Positions 35,966 to 43,890 of a stretch of DNA of 64,000 nt are shown here, piece by piece (within the stretch, counting starts at the first letter, position 1; each line of letters starts with the position of its first letter). A model generated the notes under the pieces. It saw nothing but the letters and a program-made list of their open reading frames with translations. It had not been told where the DNA came from and ran no database searches. Location of the stretch: positions 310,001-374,000 of the forward strand of contig NZ_RBDY01000003.1 in the NCBI RefSeq assembly GCF_003626575.1, read 5' to 3'. A program made the position numbers and the translations under genes. The stretch comes from Streptomyces radicis (GTDB lineage: Bacteria; Actinomycetota; Actinomycetes; Streptomycetales; Streptomycetaceae).

Positions 35966-36000
35966 GGTCGTTCCGCGGGGTCGTTCCGTGGGTCGTTCCG
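35966..36000. repeat. Three GGTCGTTCCG direct repeats
   Basis: GGTCGTTCCG occurs at 35966-35975, 35979-35988 and 35991-36000, just upstream of the gene starting at 36008. Could be regulatory or simple slippage. Confidence 0.6.
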
Positions 36001-36007
36001 TCGGGGG

Positions 36008-36469
36008 ATGATGGGTGATTTCTGCGGTGTCGACATGGACGAGGATCTCTACGCGCCGCTGTTCCCCAACGGCTCCGAGTTGGACGTCGATCGGTCCTTC
36101 GACGACTACGCCCACGGGCCCCTTCGGGGCTGCGAACTGTCCGTGGACGGCGAGGCCTTCGTCGAGGCGGACGCGGCCGGTACCGGCTCGTTCGACCGGT
36201 GGGAGCTGGGTGATCTCAGCCTGGACGACGCCGAGAACGTGCCGGGAGACCACGAAGCGCTGGTCTGGCCCGGCGTGGCCAAGGCCATCGCACCCTGCAC
36301 CGTGCAAGGCCCGAGCGGGGAGCCCTCCATCAGGGAGCCGCGCGTCATCGTCGAGGCCGAACACCCGGGCGACGACGCCGAGTCCGTGGAGGCGCTCTCC
36401 CGCCTCATCCAACCGTTCCTCGCGGGCGCTCTCGAGATGACGCCGTGCCAGGGGCACGGCGCCGGGTGA
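36008..36469 (+). CDS. Acidic protein of unknown function
   Basis: About 153 aa, starting at ATG 36008 or 36011, with GGGGG immediately upstream. It is strongly acidic: FCGVDMDEDLYAPLFPNGSELDVDRSFDDYAHGPLRGCELSVDG, then ELGDLSLDDAENVPGDHEALVWPGVAKAIAPCTV, then a region with VIVEAEHPGDDAESVEALSRLIQPFL. No signal peptide, membrane helix or known motif. The balanced composition argues for a real gene. It ends 54 bases before a MITE. Confidence 0.5.
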   Translation: MMGDFCGVDMDEDLYAPLFPNGSELDVDRSFDDYAHGPLRGCELSVDGEAFVEADAAGTGSFDRWELGDLSLDDAENVPGDHEALVWPGVAKAIAPCTVQGPSGEPSIREPRVIVEAEHPGDDAESVEALSRLIQPFLAGALEMTPCQGHGAG

Positions 36470-36523
36470 GGCGTTCCGTTCTCCTCGTCCACGGCGTTCC
36501 CACTCCCACCGCCCAGTGCCGCG

Positions 36524-36692
36524 CTAGGGCCTGTCTGACAATTCCCGGTGGATCAGCGAGCGGCGGATGGCGCCCGCCTGGCAAGGCGCCGGATCGCAGC
36601 TCGTACTTGGCCGTACTCGCGCGATTCGGCAACGCAGCCAGGCGGGATGCCAGTCGTCGCGAGCCCGCCGGGGATTGTCAGACAGGCCCTAG
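36524..36692. mobile_element. MITE-like element with 22-bp terminal inverted repeats
   Basis: A 169-bp noncoding element. The left end CTAGGGCCTGTCTGACAAT is repeated inverted at the right end (36671-36692), with about 22 matching bases apart from one extra T on the left. Both ends carry CTAG, the type of target chosen by IS5-family transposases. Subterminal arms (GCCCGCCTGGC near 36571, GCCAGGCGGG near 36637) are also inverted, so the element can fold into a long hairpin. No transposase is encoded, so it would need one in trans. The right CTAG contains the stop codon (TAG) of the minus-strand ArsR gene. Confidence 0.85.
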
Positions 36693-37642
36693 GTCAGCAG
36701 CTCCAGGCCGAGCGGCGTCAGGGTGTGCAGCACCTCGCTGCCCCTGCGCGTCGAGTGGATCAGGCCCGCGTCGCGGAGGACGCGGGCGTGCTGACTGGCC
36801 GACGCCGGGGACACGTTGGCGCTGCGGGCCAGCTCGCCCGTGGTCGTGCCGCTGCCGATGCAGCGCAGGACGCGGGCGCGCGTCGTGCCGAGGAGGCGCG
36901 GAAGTGCCATCGGGCTGCCGGACGTCGGAGGCGCGTGCTCGATCGGATAGACCAGCACCGGGGTCTGGCCGTCGTCCGCGTAGGTGACCGGGCGGCGGGA
37001 GCAGAAGAAGGACGGGACGAGCAACAGGCCCCGGCCGCCCGGGTGGAGGTCGCGCGCCACGGGGTAGGGCGCCTCCAGGACGGGGGCGTTCCAGCGCAGG
37101 ACCGGGCGCATGCCCTCGAGCAGGCCCTGCGCGCCGCCCGACATCAGGTCGCGGGCGCGGACCGCGCGATCCGCCGCCACGTCGGCGTGCACCCGGGCCC
37201 ACACCGACGCGTCGGCCTGGAGCGCGGTGCGGTGGTAGCGCGCCAGGTCGGTGGCCAGCTGCTCGACGGCCTCACGGTCGCCGCCCGCGAGGGTGCGCAG
37301 CCAGCCGTGGAACGGCGTCGCCGGGTCGAGGCGGGCTATCTCGGCGGCCAGGCGGCGCCGTGGCGTGGCGCGCAGCGCGTCCAGGCCGCTGTCCCAACTG
37401 TCGGCCGCCTGCGGGGGGTTGAGGAAGTCCGGGAAGTAACCCGTCGGCGGTATCAGGGCGCGTAACGTGCCGGGCAGCGCGCCGAGCCGCCGCCGCGCGC
37501 CCTCGCGCCAGCCGCCGTAGACGTGCGCCCCGCGCCGGTCGCGGAAGCGGTGCGTGCTGAGCACCGTCTCCCACAGCGGATCGGGACGGTCCGCGACGCG
37601 GATGCGGGCCAGGTCCTCGCCGGTGAGATGGATCCGCAGCAC
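36689..37642 (-). CDS. ArsR-family regulator with a large N-terminal domain
   Basis: About 317 aa from GTG 37642, with AAGGAGGG six bases upstream. The winged helix lies at the C terminus: RARVLRCIGSGTTTGELARSANVSPASASQHARVLRDAGLIHSTRRGSEVLHTLTPLG. The first 230 residues (VLRIHLTGEDLARIRVADRPDPLWETVLS, FHGWLRTLAGGDREAVEQLA) match the actinobacterial ArsR-like group with an uncharacterised N-terminal region; no metal-binding cysteines are visible. The reading frame ends in the TAG of the MITE terminal repeat, so the insertion sits exactly at the stop codon and leaves the protein intact. Confidence 0.85.
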   Translation of the reverse strand: MLRIHLTGEDLARIRVADRPDPLWETVLSTHRFRDRRGAHVYGGWREGARRRLGALPGTLRALIPPTGYFPDFLNPPQAADSWDSGLDALRATPRRRLAAEIARLDPATPFHGWLRTLAGGDREAVEQLATDLARYHRTALQADASVWARVHADVAADRAVRARDLMSGGAQGLLEGMRPVLRWNAPVLEAPYPVARDLHPGGRGLLLVPSFFCSRRPVTYADDGQTPVLVYPIEHAPPTSGSPMALPRLLGTTRARVLRCIGSGTTTGELARSANVSPASASQHARVLRDAGLIHSTRRGSEVLHTLTPLGLELLT

Positions 37643-38024
37643 CGAGCGCCCTCCTTGTGCAACAACGCTTGCATCACCCCACCCCATTGACCACGGAGTT
37701 TCAGCCTACGCCGAAATGATTCGCCCGATGGCCCGGTTGTCCGCGAAGGTGGGGCCGTCCGGCACCGCCCGGTACGGGGGGAACAGCGTCGGCTCCGCTT
37801 CGCCACCGCTGTTTACCAGACACGCCGAGGGCAGCTGAGGGGACCTTTCTTCCGCCACGGCGCGTCCTCCGGGCGTGTGCCGGACGCCACGGTGGCCCCA
37901 CCATGTCCCAATGGTGTAACCGCGCCCCGGAGTTGGCATGCTCCCGTGCCATACTCAGCGCCGAAATCACCGGGGAACGAGTGGCGGGGGAGTCGAGTTG
38001 GCCGCCGAGCGCGGGGGCGTCGGC
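37643..38024. other. Divergent intergenic region, ArsR gene / DUF2617 gene
   Basis: About 380 bases. A minus-strand frame at 37706-37939 (77 codons) has fairly protein-like composition but no convincing ribosome site. GGGGGAG at 37985-37992 could serve a TTG start at 37998 for the DUF2617 gene. No palindrome or terminator was evident. Confidence 0.4.
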
Positions 38025-38522
38025 GTGGGCGGAATACGCCTGGCGACGCCCTATCTGGACACCAGCGCCGAGCAGTTGTCGTTCGCCATAGGACTGCCCG
38101 CGCGCCCGGCTCTGGCCGTCAGCCGGATCGAACTCGGCGGCGTTTCCCTGGAGTTGCGGCTGCTCGGCGCGTCGCACCAGGTGTTCGCCGGGCCCGTCGC
38201 CGAGACGTTGGCCTGTCTGCCGGGGGAGCCGGGCGGGGGACCGCCTCCCTCGGTGGAGCGGGACGTCGAGGGGTGGCGTTACCGGTTCGGCTCGCGGGTC
38301 CACCGCCACGCGCCCGAGGCGTTCGCGGCCGAGGCCGCACGGCTGCGCCGCGCGACGGCCGACCGCCCAGGGGCGCTGTGCGGCGTCTTTCCCGGCTCCC
38401 CCCACGCCATCACCGCCCTGACCGCGCGGCGGGAGGCGGACGTCATCATCTGGCAGACCTGGCACGCGTACCCGCAGACGGGCCAGATCGTGGAAACCCG
38501 GACTCGGCTGGAGGGCCCGTGA
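38025..38522 (+). CDS. DUF2617-family protein
   Basis: About 165 aa from GTG 38025, chosen because homologues begin a few residues before the TPYLDTSAEQLSFAIG block; TTG 37998, with a better GGGGGAG site, would add nine residues. The family signatures are LELRLLGASHQVF, GWRYRFGSRV, and FPGSPHAITALTAR followed by WQTWHAYPQTGQIVETRT. Function is unknown. It begins a four-gene operon: its stop overlaps the next GTG by 4 bases (GTGA). The conserved gene set suggests a shared membrane-linked process involving polyamines. Confidence 0.75.
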   Translation: MGGIRLATPYLDTSAEQLSFAIGLPARPALAVSRIELGGVSLELRLLGASHQVFAGPVAETLACLPGEPGGGPPPSVERDVEGWRYRFGSRVHRHAPEAFAAEAARLRRATADRPGALCGVFPGSPHAITALTARREADVIIWQTWHAYPQTGQIVETRTRLEGP

Positions 38523-38944
38523 AGCGAACTCCCGTGAAGCGCACCAGGATCGTCGCGGCGGCGGCCGTCGCGGGCGCGCTGCTGCTGAGCGGCTGCGGCG
38601 GTGGCGACGACGACGACGCGCCGCGCGCCTGGATAGCCAGCACGTACGACCGGGTGCGGACCGATGTCTACGCGGACCCGGCCGATCTCCCGACGCGCGT
38701 CGCCGGGGAGATCGAGGACGAGCGGGGCCCCGAGGACCGCGTCACGAGCGAGGACATGGTCTTCCTCTGGTACGACGACGACATCGTGGCGGTGGCCCCG
38801 AGCACCGTGGGCGGCAGCGAGATCGAGGTCGGCGACTACGACCGCATGCGCTCGCGCTACAGCGCCCACCTCGGCCGGTGGCCCGTCTCGCAGAGCAGCA
38901 GCGGCGGCGACTTCAGGGGCGGCGGCCCCGGCTCGGGCAAGTGA
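38519..38944 (+). CDS. DUF4247-family lipoprotein
   Basis: A 141-aa protein with a basic n-region, hydrophobic helix and lipobox LSGC (C26). The mature part is acidic and short: PRAWIASTYDRVRTDVYADPADLPTRVAGEIEDERGPEDRV, then EDMVFLWYDDDIVAVAPS, ending in a Ser/Gly-rich tail (QSSSGGDFRGGGPGSGK), features of DUF4247. It would be anchored outside the membrane. Translationally coupled to DUF2617 and followed by DUF350. Function unknown. Confidence 0.78.
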   Translation: MKRTPVKRTRIVAAAAVAGALLLSGCGGGDDDDAPRAWIASTYDRVRTDVYADPADLPTRVAGEIEDERGPEDRVTSEDMVFLWYDDDIVAVAPSTVGGSEIEVGDYDRMRSRYSAHLGRWPVSQSSSGGDFRGGGPGSGK

Positions 38945-39019
38945 CGGCGGCTGGGGCACGTGGCGGAAACGTAAGGGACCGGACGAGGAAGCGACGAGAG
39001 AGTACGGAGTGGGAACAAC

Positions 39020-39460
39020 ATGGTGGAAGAGATAGTCGAGTCCGCCGGGCAGGCCGTGCTCTACGGTCTGGTCGGCTTCGCCGTCATGGCGGTGGCGTTC
39101 GTCGCGCTCGACCTGGTGACGCCGGGGCACCTGTTCAAGGTGGTCTGGTCCGAGCGCAACAAGGGCGCGGCCGTCGTGCTGGGCTCGGAGATGGCGGGCG
39201 TTGGCTGGATCGTCGCCGAGGCGATCAGGGCGAGCGAGTCCGAGGCGGGCCTCGACTACGGCCTGCTCTCCACCGGCCTCTACGGCCTCGCGGGCGTCGT
39301 CGTGATGACCCTGGTCTTCCTCGTGGTCGGCGCGATCACGCCCGGCCCGATGGGCGCGCGCGTGCTCGAGGACCAGGACGGCCGCCCGCACCCGGCCGCG
39401 TGGGTGCAGGGCGCGGTGTACCTCGGCACGGCGCTCATGGTCGGCGCGGCGCTGTCGTGA
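39020..39460 (+). CDS. DUF350-family (YjfL-like) membrane protein
   Basis: A 146-aa protein with four membrane helices: AVLYGLVGFAVMAVAFVALDLV, AAVVLGSEMAGVGWIVAEAI, GLYGLAGVVVMTLVFLVVGAI and GAVYLGTALMVGAALS. The pairing of two DUF350 units, each with a conserved loop such as LVTPGHLFKVVWSERNKGAAVVLG, matches the family. In other bacteria DUF350 genes sit beside polyamine-synthase-like and PspA-type membrane stress genes. Its stop overlaps the GTG of the next gene. Confidence 0.82.
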   Translation: MVEEIVESAGQAVLYGLVGFAVMAVAFVALDLVTPGHLFKVVWSERNKGAAVVLGSEMAGVGWIVAEAIRASESEAGLDYGLLSTGLYGLAGVVVMTLVFLVVGAITPGPMGARVLEDQDGRPHPAAWVQGAVYLGTALMVGAALS

Positions 39461-41043
39461 GTCCGCGCCCCAGGCTGGCGCGGTTCCTTCTGCTGCTGAC
39501 CGTCTTCCTGTGCGCCGCCTGCGGGTTGGCGTACGAGCTCGCGCTGGTCGCGCTGGGCGGCTACCTCATCGGGAACACGGTCTTCCAGACCTCGCTCGTG
39601 CTGTCCGTGATGGTCTTCGCCATGGGCTTCGGCTCGCTCGCGGCCAAGCCCCTGCAACGGCGCGCGGTCGGCGCGTTCGCCGTGGTCGAGGGGATCCTCG
39701 CGCTGGTCGGCGGCCTTTCCGTGCTGCTGCTCTACGTGATGTTCGCGTGGCTGAACATCTACACCCCGGCGATGATCGTCGTCGCGTCCGTCGTGGGGCT
39801 GCTGATCGGCGCGGAGATCCCGCTGCTGATGACGATGCTCCAGCGCATCAGGCGGCAGGAGCCGGGCGGCGCGGTCGCGGACATGTTCGCGGTCGACTAC
39901 CTGGGCGCGCTGGTCGGCGGCCTTTCCTTCCCGCTCCTGCTGCTGCCGACGTTCGGGCAGCTCAAGGGCGCGCTGGTGGTCGGCGCGGTCAACGCGGTCG
40001 TGGGCATGGCGGCCGTCGTGTGGATCTTCAGGCGCCAGCTGCGCGCGGTGGTGCGCGGCGGGCTGCTCGCCGGGATGGCGACCGTGCTCACGGTCCTCGG
40101 CGTGGTGTACGCGTACGCGGAGGACATCGAGGTCACCGCGCGGCAGCGGCTGTACCGCGACCCGATCGTGCACGCCGAGCGCACGCCGTACCAGGAGATC
40201 GTGATCACGCGCTCGCTCGGCTTCACCGAGGCCGAGGACCTGCGGCTCTTCCTCAACGGCGACCTCCAGTTCTCGTCGCTCGACGAGTACCGCTACCACG
40301 AGGCGCTGACGCACCCCGCGCTCGCGGGCGACCGCTCCGACGTGCTGATCCTGGGCGGCGGCGACGGCCTGGCGCTGCGGGAGGTGCTGCGCTACGACGA
40401 CGTGGAACGCGTCACGCTCGTCGAGCTGGACGGCGCGATGACCGGGCTGGCCGAGGAGTACGGCCCGCTGCGCGAGCTCAACGGCGACGCGCTGGCCGAC
40501 CCGAGGGTCACGGTGGTCAACGAGGACGCGTTCACCTGGCTGCGCGAGGCGCCCGGCGGCTTCGACGCGGCGCTGGTCGACTTCCCCGACCCGGAGGACA
40601 CGGCGACGGCGAAGCTGTACTCGGTGGAGTTCTACGCGATGCTCTCCGGGGTGCTGGCGCCCGAGGGGCGCGTGGTGGTGCAGGCGGGCTCGCCGTTCTT
40701 CGCGCCGCGCACCTACTGGTCGATCGACGCGACGCTGCGCGAGGCGGGCCTGTCCACGACGCCGTACCAGGTCGACGTGCCGAGCTTCGGCAACTGGGGC
40801 TTCGTGCTCGCCACCGACGAGGCGCCCCACGGGCGGGGCGCGGGGTTCAGCTCGGGGGCCACGACCTCGGGGCCGCCGCTCGCGCTGGCCCCCGACGCGC
40901 CGGAGCTGCGTTTCCTCGACGACGCCGTGCTGCGCGCCGCCACGGTCTTCCCGCTGGACCGCCGCGAGCGGGACGTCAGACCGAGCACGCTGATGGACCC
41001 GGCGGTGATCGAATACGCCCAGAGCGAGTGGCAGTTCGATTAG
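39457..41043 (+). CDS. Membrane-bound spermidine synthase-like protein
   Basis: A 528-aa protein from GTG 39457. Residues about 10-215 are seven or so hydrophobic helices (LLLLTVFLCAACGLAYELALVALGGYLIGNTVFQ onward). Residues about 235-500 form a Rossmann methyltransferase-like domain of the spermidine synthase family: YQEIVITR, LFLNGDLQFSSLDEYRYHEAL, the nucleotide-site loop LILGGGDGLALREVLRY, acidic strand end TLVELDGAM, and ALVDFPDP. It would transfer aminopropyl from decarboxylated S-adenosylmethionine or act on a related substrate at the membrane. Soluble SpeE lacks the membrane part. It ends the DUF2617/DUF4247/DUF350 operon. Confidence 0.85.
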   Translation: MSPRPRLARFLLLLTVFLCAACGLAYELALVALGGYLIGNTVFQTSLVLSVMVFAMGFGSLAAKPLQRRAVGAFAVVEGILALVGGLSVLLLYVMFAWLNIYTPAMIVVASVVGLLIGAEIPLLMTMLQRIRRQEPGGAVADMFAVDYLGALVGGLSFPLLLLPTFGQLKGALVVGAVNAVVGMAAVVWIFRRQLRAVVRGGLLAGMATVLTVLGVVYAYAEDIEVTARQRLYRDPIVHAERTPYQEIVITRSLGFTEAEDLRLFLNGDLQFSSLDEYRYHEALTHPALAGDRSDVLILGGGDGLALREVLRYDDVERVTLVELDGAMTGLAEEYGPLRELNGDALADPRVTVVNEDAFTWLREAPGGFDAALVDFPDPEDTATAKLYSVEFYAMLSGVLAPEGRVVVQAGSPFFAPRTYWSIDATLREAGLSTTPYQVDVPSFGNWGFVLATDEAPHGRGAGFSSGATTSGPPLALAPDAPELRFLDDAVLRAATVFPLDRRERDVRPSTLMDPAVIEYAQSEWQFD

Positions 41044-41157
41044 CCCTGACCGGGTGGCCGTGTCCCCGCCGCGCGCCACCGAGGGCGGCGGATCGCGAAC
41101 GCGCCTCGAACATCCCCGAAACCCCGTGGAAACACGGCGGGTCGGGCCGCCGACCGC

Positions 41158-42378
41158 TCACGCCCTGGCCGGGGTCGTCGCCGCGAGGGCGGCCAGGCGG
41201 CGGTCCGCGCTGTCGGGGGCGTAGAGCGACTCCACCACCATCGCCGCCGCCCCGACCAGGCCCGCCCTGTCGCCCAGGCGCGACGTGACCACCTGGAGAT
41301 ACGCCGTGGTCCTCGGCATCGCCCGCTGGTAGAGCGTCTCCCGCACCCCGGTGAGGAACGGCGGCCCCGCCAGGTCGCCCGCGATCATCAGCACCCCGGG
41401 GTTGATCAGCGTGACCACGGTGGCCAGCACCCCGCCCACCAGGCGCCCGGCCTCGCGCGCGAGCCGCACCGCGTCCGGGTGGCCGACGGCCAGTTGGTCG
41501 CGCACCCCCGAGCCCGACGCGGTCGGCGTGCCCGACGCGGTCAGCTGCTCGGCGAGCGCCCGCCCGCTGGCCACCGCGGCCAGGCAGCCGTAGAAGCCGC
41601 AGCGGCACAGGGCGTACCCGTACTCGCTCAGCCTGATGTGACCGATATCACCCGCGGCGCCGTCGATGCCCTGATAGATCTCGCCGCCGACCACGACCCC
41701 GGCCCCTATGCCGGTGGACACCTTGATCAGCAGAAACGCCGAACAATCGGCGAAATTCCGCCGCTGTTCGGCGAGGGCCATCAAGTTCGCGTCGTTCTCG
41801 AGCAGTACGGGTATGCGCGAGGCGCCGTCGAAGCGCAGCTCGGCGGCAAGCGCCGCCCGCAGCCGCCGCGCCACGGGGTAACGGTCCCAGCCCGGCATCA
41901 TCGGCGGCTGCACGACCTCGCCCGAGACCGGGTGCACGGGCCCCGGCACCGAGAGGCCGATCCCGCACACCGCGTCCACCCGCACGTCGGCCTTGTCGAG
42001 CAGCAGCGCGAACCAGTGGGCCAGCCGCCCGAGCACCTCGTCGGGGCCCTGATTGATCATCAGCGCGCCCGAGTGCTCGGCCAGCACCGTGCCGCCCAGG
42101 TCGAGCACGGCCGCGCGGGCGTGGCGCGTCTCGAGGTCGGCGCACAGGACCACGGCGTGGCCCGTGTCGAACGTCAGGCGCAACGAGGGGCGGCCCCCGG
42201 TCGGCGCGTCCACCGGATCCCCGGCCGCCTCACGGATCCAGCCCGCGCGGAACAGCTGGTCCAGGCGCTGGGAGACGGTCGAGCGGGAGAGCCCCGTGAC
42301 CCGTTGCAGCTCTCCCCTGGTGCGCGCCTGACCCCCGCGGATCAGACGCAGCAGGTGTCCCGCGCTCGCCTGGTTCAT
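41158..42378 (-). CDS. ROK-family transcriptional regulator
   Basis: About 406 aa from ATG 42378 with GGAAGG eight bases upstream. Residues about 8-60 form a MarR-like HTH (GHLLRLIRGGQARTRGELQRVTGLSRSTVSQRLDQLFRAG). The remainder is a sugar-kinase-like ROK fold: VCGIGLSVPGPVHPVSGEVV, LLENDANLMALAEQR, STGIGAGVVVGGEIY, GDIGHIRL and the zinc motif CRCGFYGC, where the usual following E is replaced by A after one residue. It is divergent from the two glycosidase genes and likely represses them until a sugar binds. Confidence 0.88.
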   Translation of the reverse strand: MNQASAGHLLRLIRGGQARTRGELQRVTGLSRSTVSQRLDQLFRAGWIREAAGDPVDAPTGGRPSLRLTFDTGHAVVLCADLETRHARAAVLDLGGTVLAEHSGALMINQGPDEVLGRLAHWFALLLDKADVRVDAVCGIGLSVPGPVHPVSGEVVQPPMMPGWDRYPVARRLRAALAAELRFDGASRIPVLLENDANLMALAEQRRNFADCSAFLLIKVSTGIGAGVVVGGEIYQGIDGAAGDIGHIRLSEYGYALCRCGFYGCLAAVASGRALAEQLTASGTPTASGSGVRDQLAVGHPDAVRLAREAGRLVGGVLATVVTLINPGVLMIAGDLAGPPFLTGVRETLYQRAMPRTTAYLQVVTSRLGDRAGLVGAAAMVVESLYAPDSADRRLAALAATTPARA

Positions 42379-42445
42379 GGACTGCCTTCCCGGCCCACCG
42401 GATCTCGGATTCCCGCCCCCTTCAGCTTGTGAAGGAGATATTACA

Positions 42446-42489
42446 GCGGTACTTTTGCGTGTTAAGTAGACGTAACTCTGCGGTACCTT
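42446..42489. promoter_or_regulatory. Repeated GCGGTAC elements in the ROK/glycosidase promoter
   Basis: GCGGTACTTT (from 42446) and GCGGTACCTT (from 42480) start 34 bases apart and bracket GTTAAGTAGACGTAAC (42461-42476), whose ends GTTA/TAAC are inverted. The region lies between ROK ATG 42378 and the glycosidase start at 42550 and is A/T-richer than its surroundings. Candidate ROK operator. Confidence 0.4.
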
Positions 42490-42549
42490 CGACAAAACGA
42501 CAGGTGCGTCCGCCAGGCAGCGAACGCGCCGCCCTCCTCCGGAGCCCAC

Positions 42550-43890
42550 GTGGACACCGCTGATCAACTTCAGCTTCCGAGACCCTCATCGATCGCATAC
42601 AACGACGCCCGCCGCGTCCTCTCGGGCAACTGGACCGGATGCTCCACGGTCCCCTCGCGCACCCTGTACCCACACCAGTGGAGCTGGGACTCGGGCTTCG
42701 TCGCCATCGGCCTGCGCCATCTCTCCCCCGTCCGCGCCCAGAGCGAGCTGGAGTCGCTGCTCGCCGCCCAGTGGGCCGACGGCCGGGTCCCGCACATCGT
42801 CTTCAACCCCGCGGTCCCGCTCACCGCGTACTTCCCGAGCCCCGACTTCTGGCGCTCCTCGCTCGCCGGGGACCGCGCGGGGGCGCCGACCGCCGTGGAG
42901 ACCTCCGGCATCGTGCAGCCCCCCATCCACGCGGTGGCCGCCTGGCTCGTGCACCAGGCCGACCCCGCCGCGTCCGAGAGCCGCGGCTTCCTCCCCCGCG
43001 TCTACCCCCGCCTCGTCGCCTGGCAGCGCTACCTCACCGAGCGCCGCGACCTCGGCGGGCGAGGGCTCGCGTCCATCGTCCACCCGTGGGAGTCCGGCAT
43101 GGACAACAGCCCGTGCTGGGACCCGCCGCTCTCCCGCATCGAGCCCGCCGCAACCGCGACGTTCCAGCGCGCCGACCTCGACCACGGCTGCGCGACCGAC
43201 CGGCCCACCGACCTGGACTACGGGCGTTATGTCCGCCTCGCCGAGCGGTACCGCGACGACGGGTACGCCGACGACGCGGGCCGCCACCGCTTCGCCGTGG
43301 AAGATCCCGGGTTCAACGCCCTGCTGGCCGCCTCCGAGCACGCGCTCGCCGACATCGCGGCCGCGATCGGCGCCGACCCGTACGACCACCAGGTGCGCGC
43401 CGAGCAGTTGACGACGGCGCTGCTCAAGCGGCTGTGGAGCCAGGACGACGGCCTCTTCCTGTGCCACGACGTGCTCGCCGGGCGCACGGTGCGCGAGCGC
43501 AGCGCCGCCGGGCTGCTGCCGCTGATCCTTCCCGGCCTTCCCGACGAGATCGCCACCGCGCTGCTGGCCACGGCGGCGGGCGAGCACTTCGGCCTCGACG
43601 GGTCGGTCCGGCTCGTGCCGAGCTACGACCTCAAGGGCCACGCGTTCGACCCGTGCCGGTACTGGCGCGGACCCGCGTGGTTCAACGTCAACTGGCTGCT
43701 CGAGCGCGGCCTGCGCCTGCACGGCGCGGCCGACCGGGCCGACGCGCTGCGCGCCACCCTGCTGGGGGCGGCCGCGGAGTCGGGGTTCGCCGAGTATGTG
43801 GACCCGTTCACCGGCCAGGCCAGGGGCAGCCGCGACTTCAGCTGGACCGCGGCCCTCACCATCGACCTGCTCGCGGAGGTAGTCCGTTGA
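42550..43890 (+). CDS. (alpha/alpha)6-barrel glycoside hydrolase, GH63/MGH1-like
   Basis: A 446-aa protein, no signal peptide. WTGCSTVPSRTLYPHQWSWDSGFVAIGLRHL is the characteristic first block of the GH63 / mannosylglycerate hydrolase-like group, with the WSWDSGF acid. Further matches: WADGRVPHIVF, TSGIVQPPIHAVAAW, VHPWESGMDNSPCWD (catalytic region with D), and YWRGPAWFNVNWLL. It probably hydrolyses an alpha-glucoside or alpha-mannoside such as glucosylglycerate or an oligosaccharide in the cytoplasm. Its TGA overlaps a TTG start of the next gene (TTGA) and a GGAGGT site lies 6 bases before it. The start follows GGAGCCCAC weakly. Confidence 0.82.
   Translation: MDTADQLQLPRPSSIAYNDARRVLSGNWTGCSTVPSRTLYPHQWSWDSGFVAIGLRHLSPVRAQSELESLLAAQWADGRVPHIVFNPAVPLTAYFPSPDFWRSSLAGDRAGAPTAVETSGIVQPPIHAVAAWLVHQADPAASESRGFLPRVYPRLVAWQRYLTERRDLGGRGLASIVHPWESGMDNSPCWDPPLSRIEPAATATFQRADLDHGCATDRPTDLDYGRYVRLAERYRDDGYADDAGRHRFAVEDPGFNALLAASEHALADIAAAIGADPYDHQVRAEQLTTALLKRLWSQDDGLFLCHDVLAGRTVRERSAAGLLPLILPGLPDEIATALLATAAGEHFGLDGSVRLVPSYDLKGHAFDPCRYWRGPAWFNVNWLLERGLRLHGAADRADALRATLLGAAAESGFAEYVDPFTGQARGSRDFSWTAALTIDLLAEVVR

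Noticed and set aside
37706..37939. 77-codon minus-strand frame (ends NRAIGRIISA) in the ArsR/DUF2617 gap
   Set aside because: Composition is fairly protein-like, but no proper ribosome site precedes its ATG and no family is recognised. It covers the promoter region of the DUF2617 operon.
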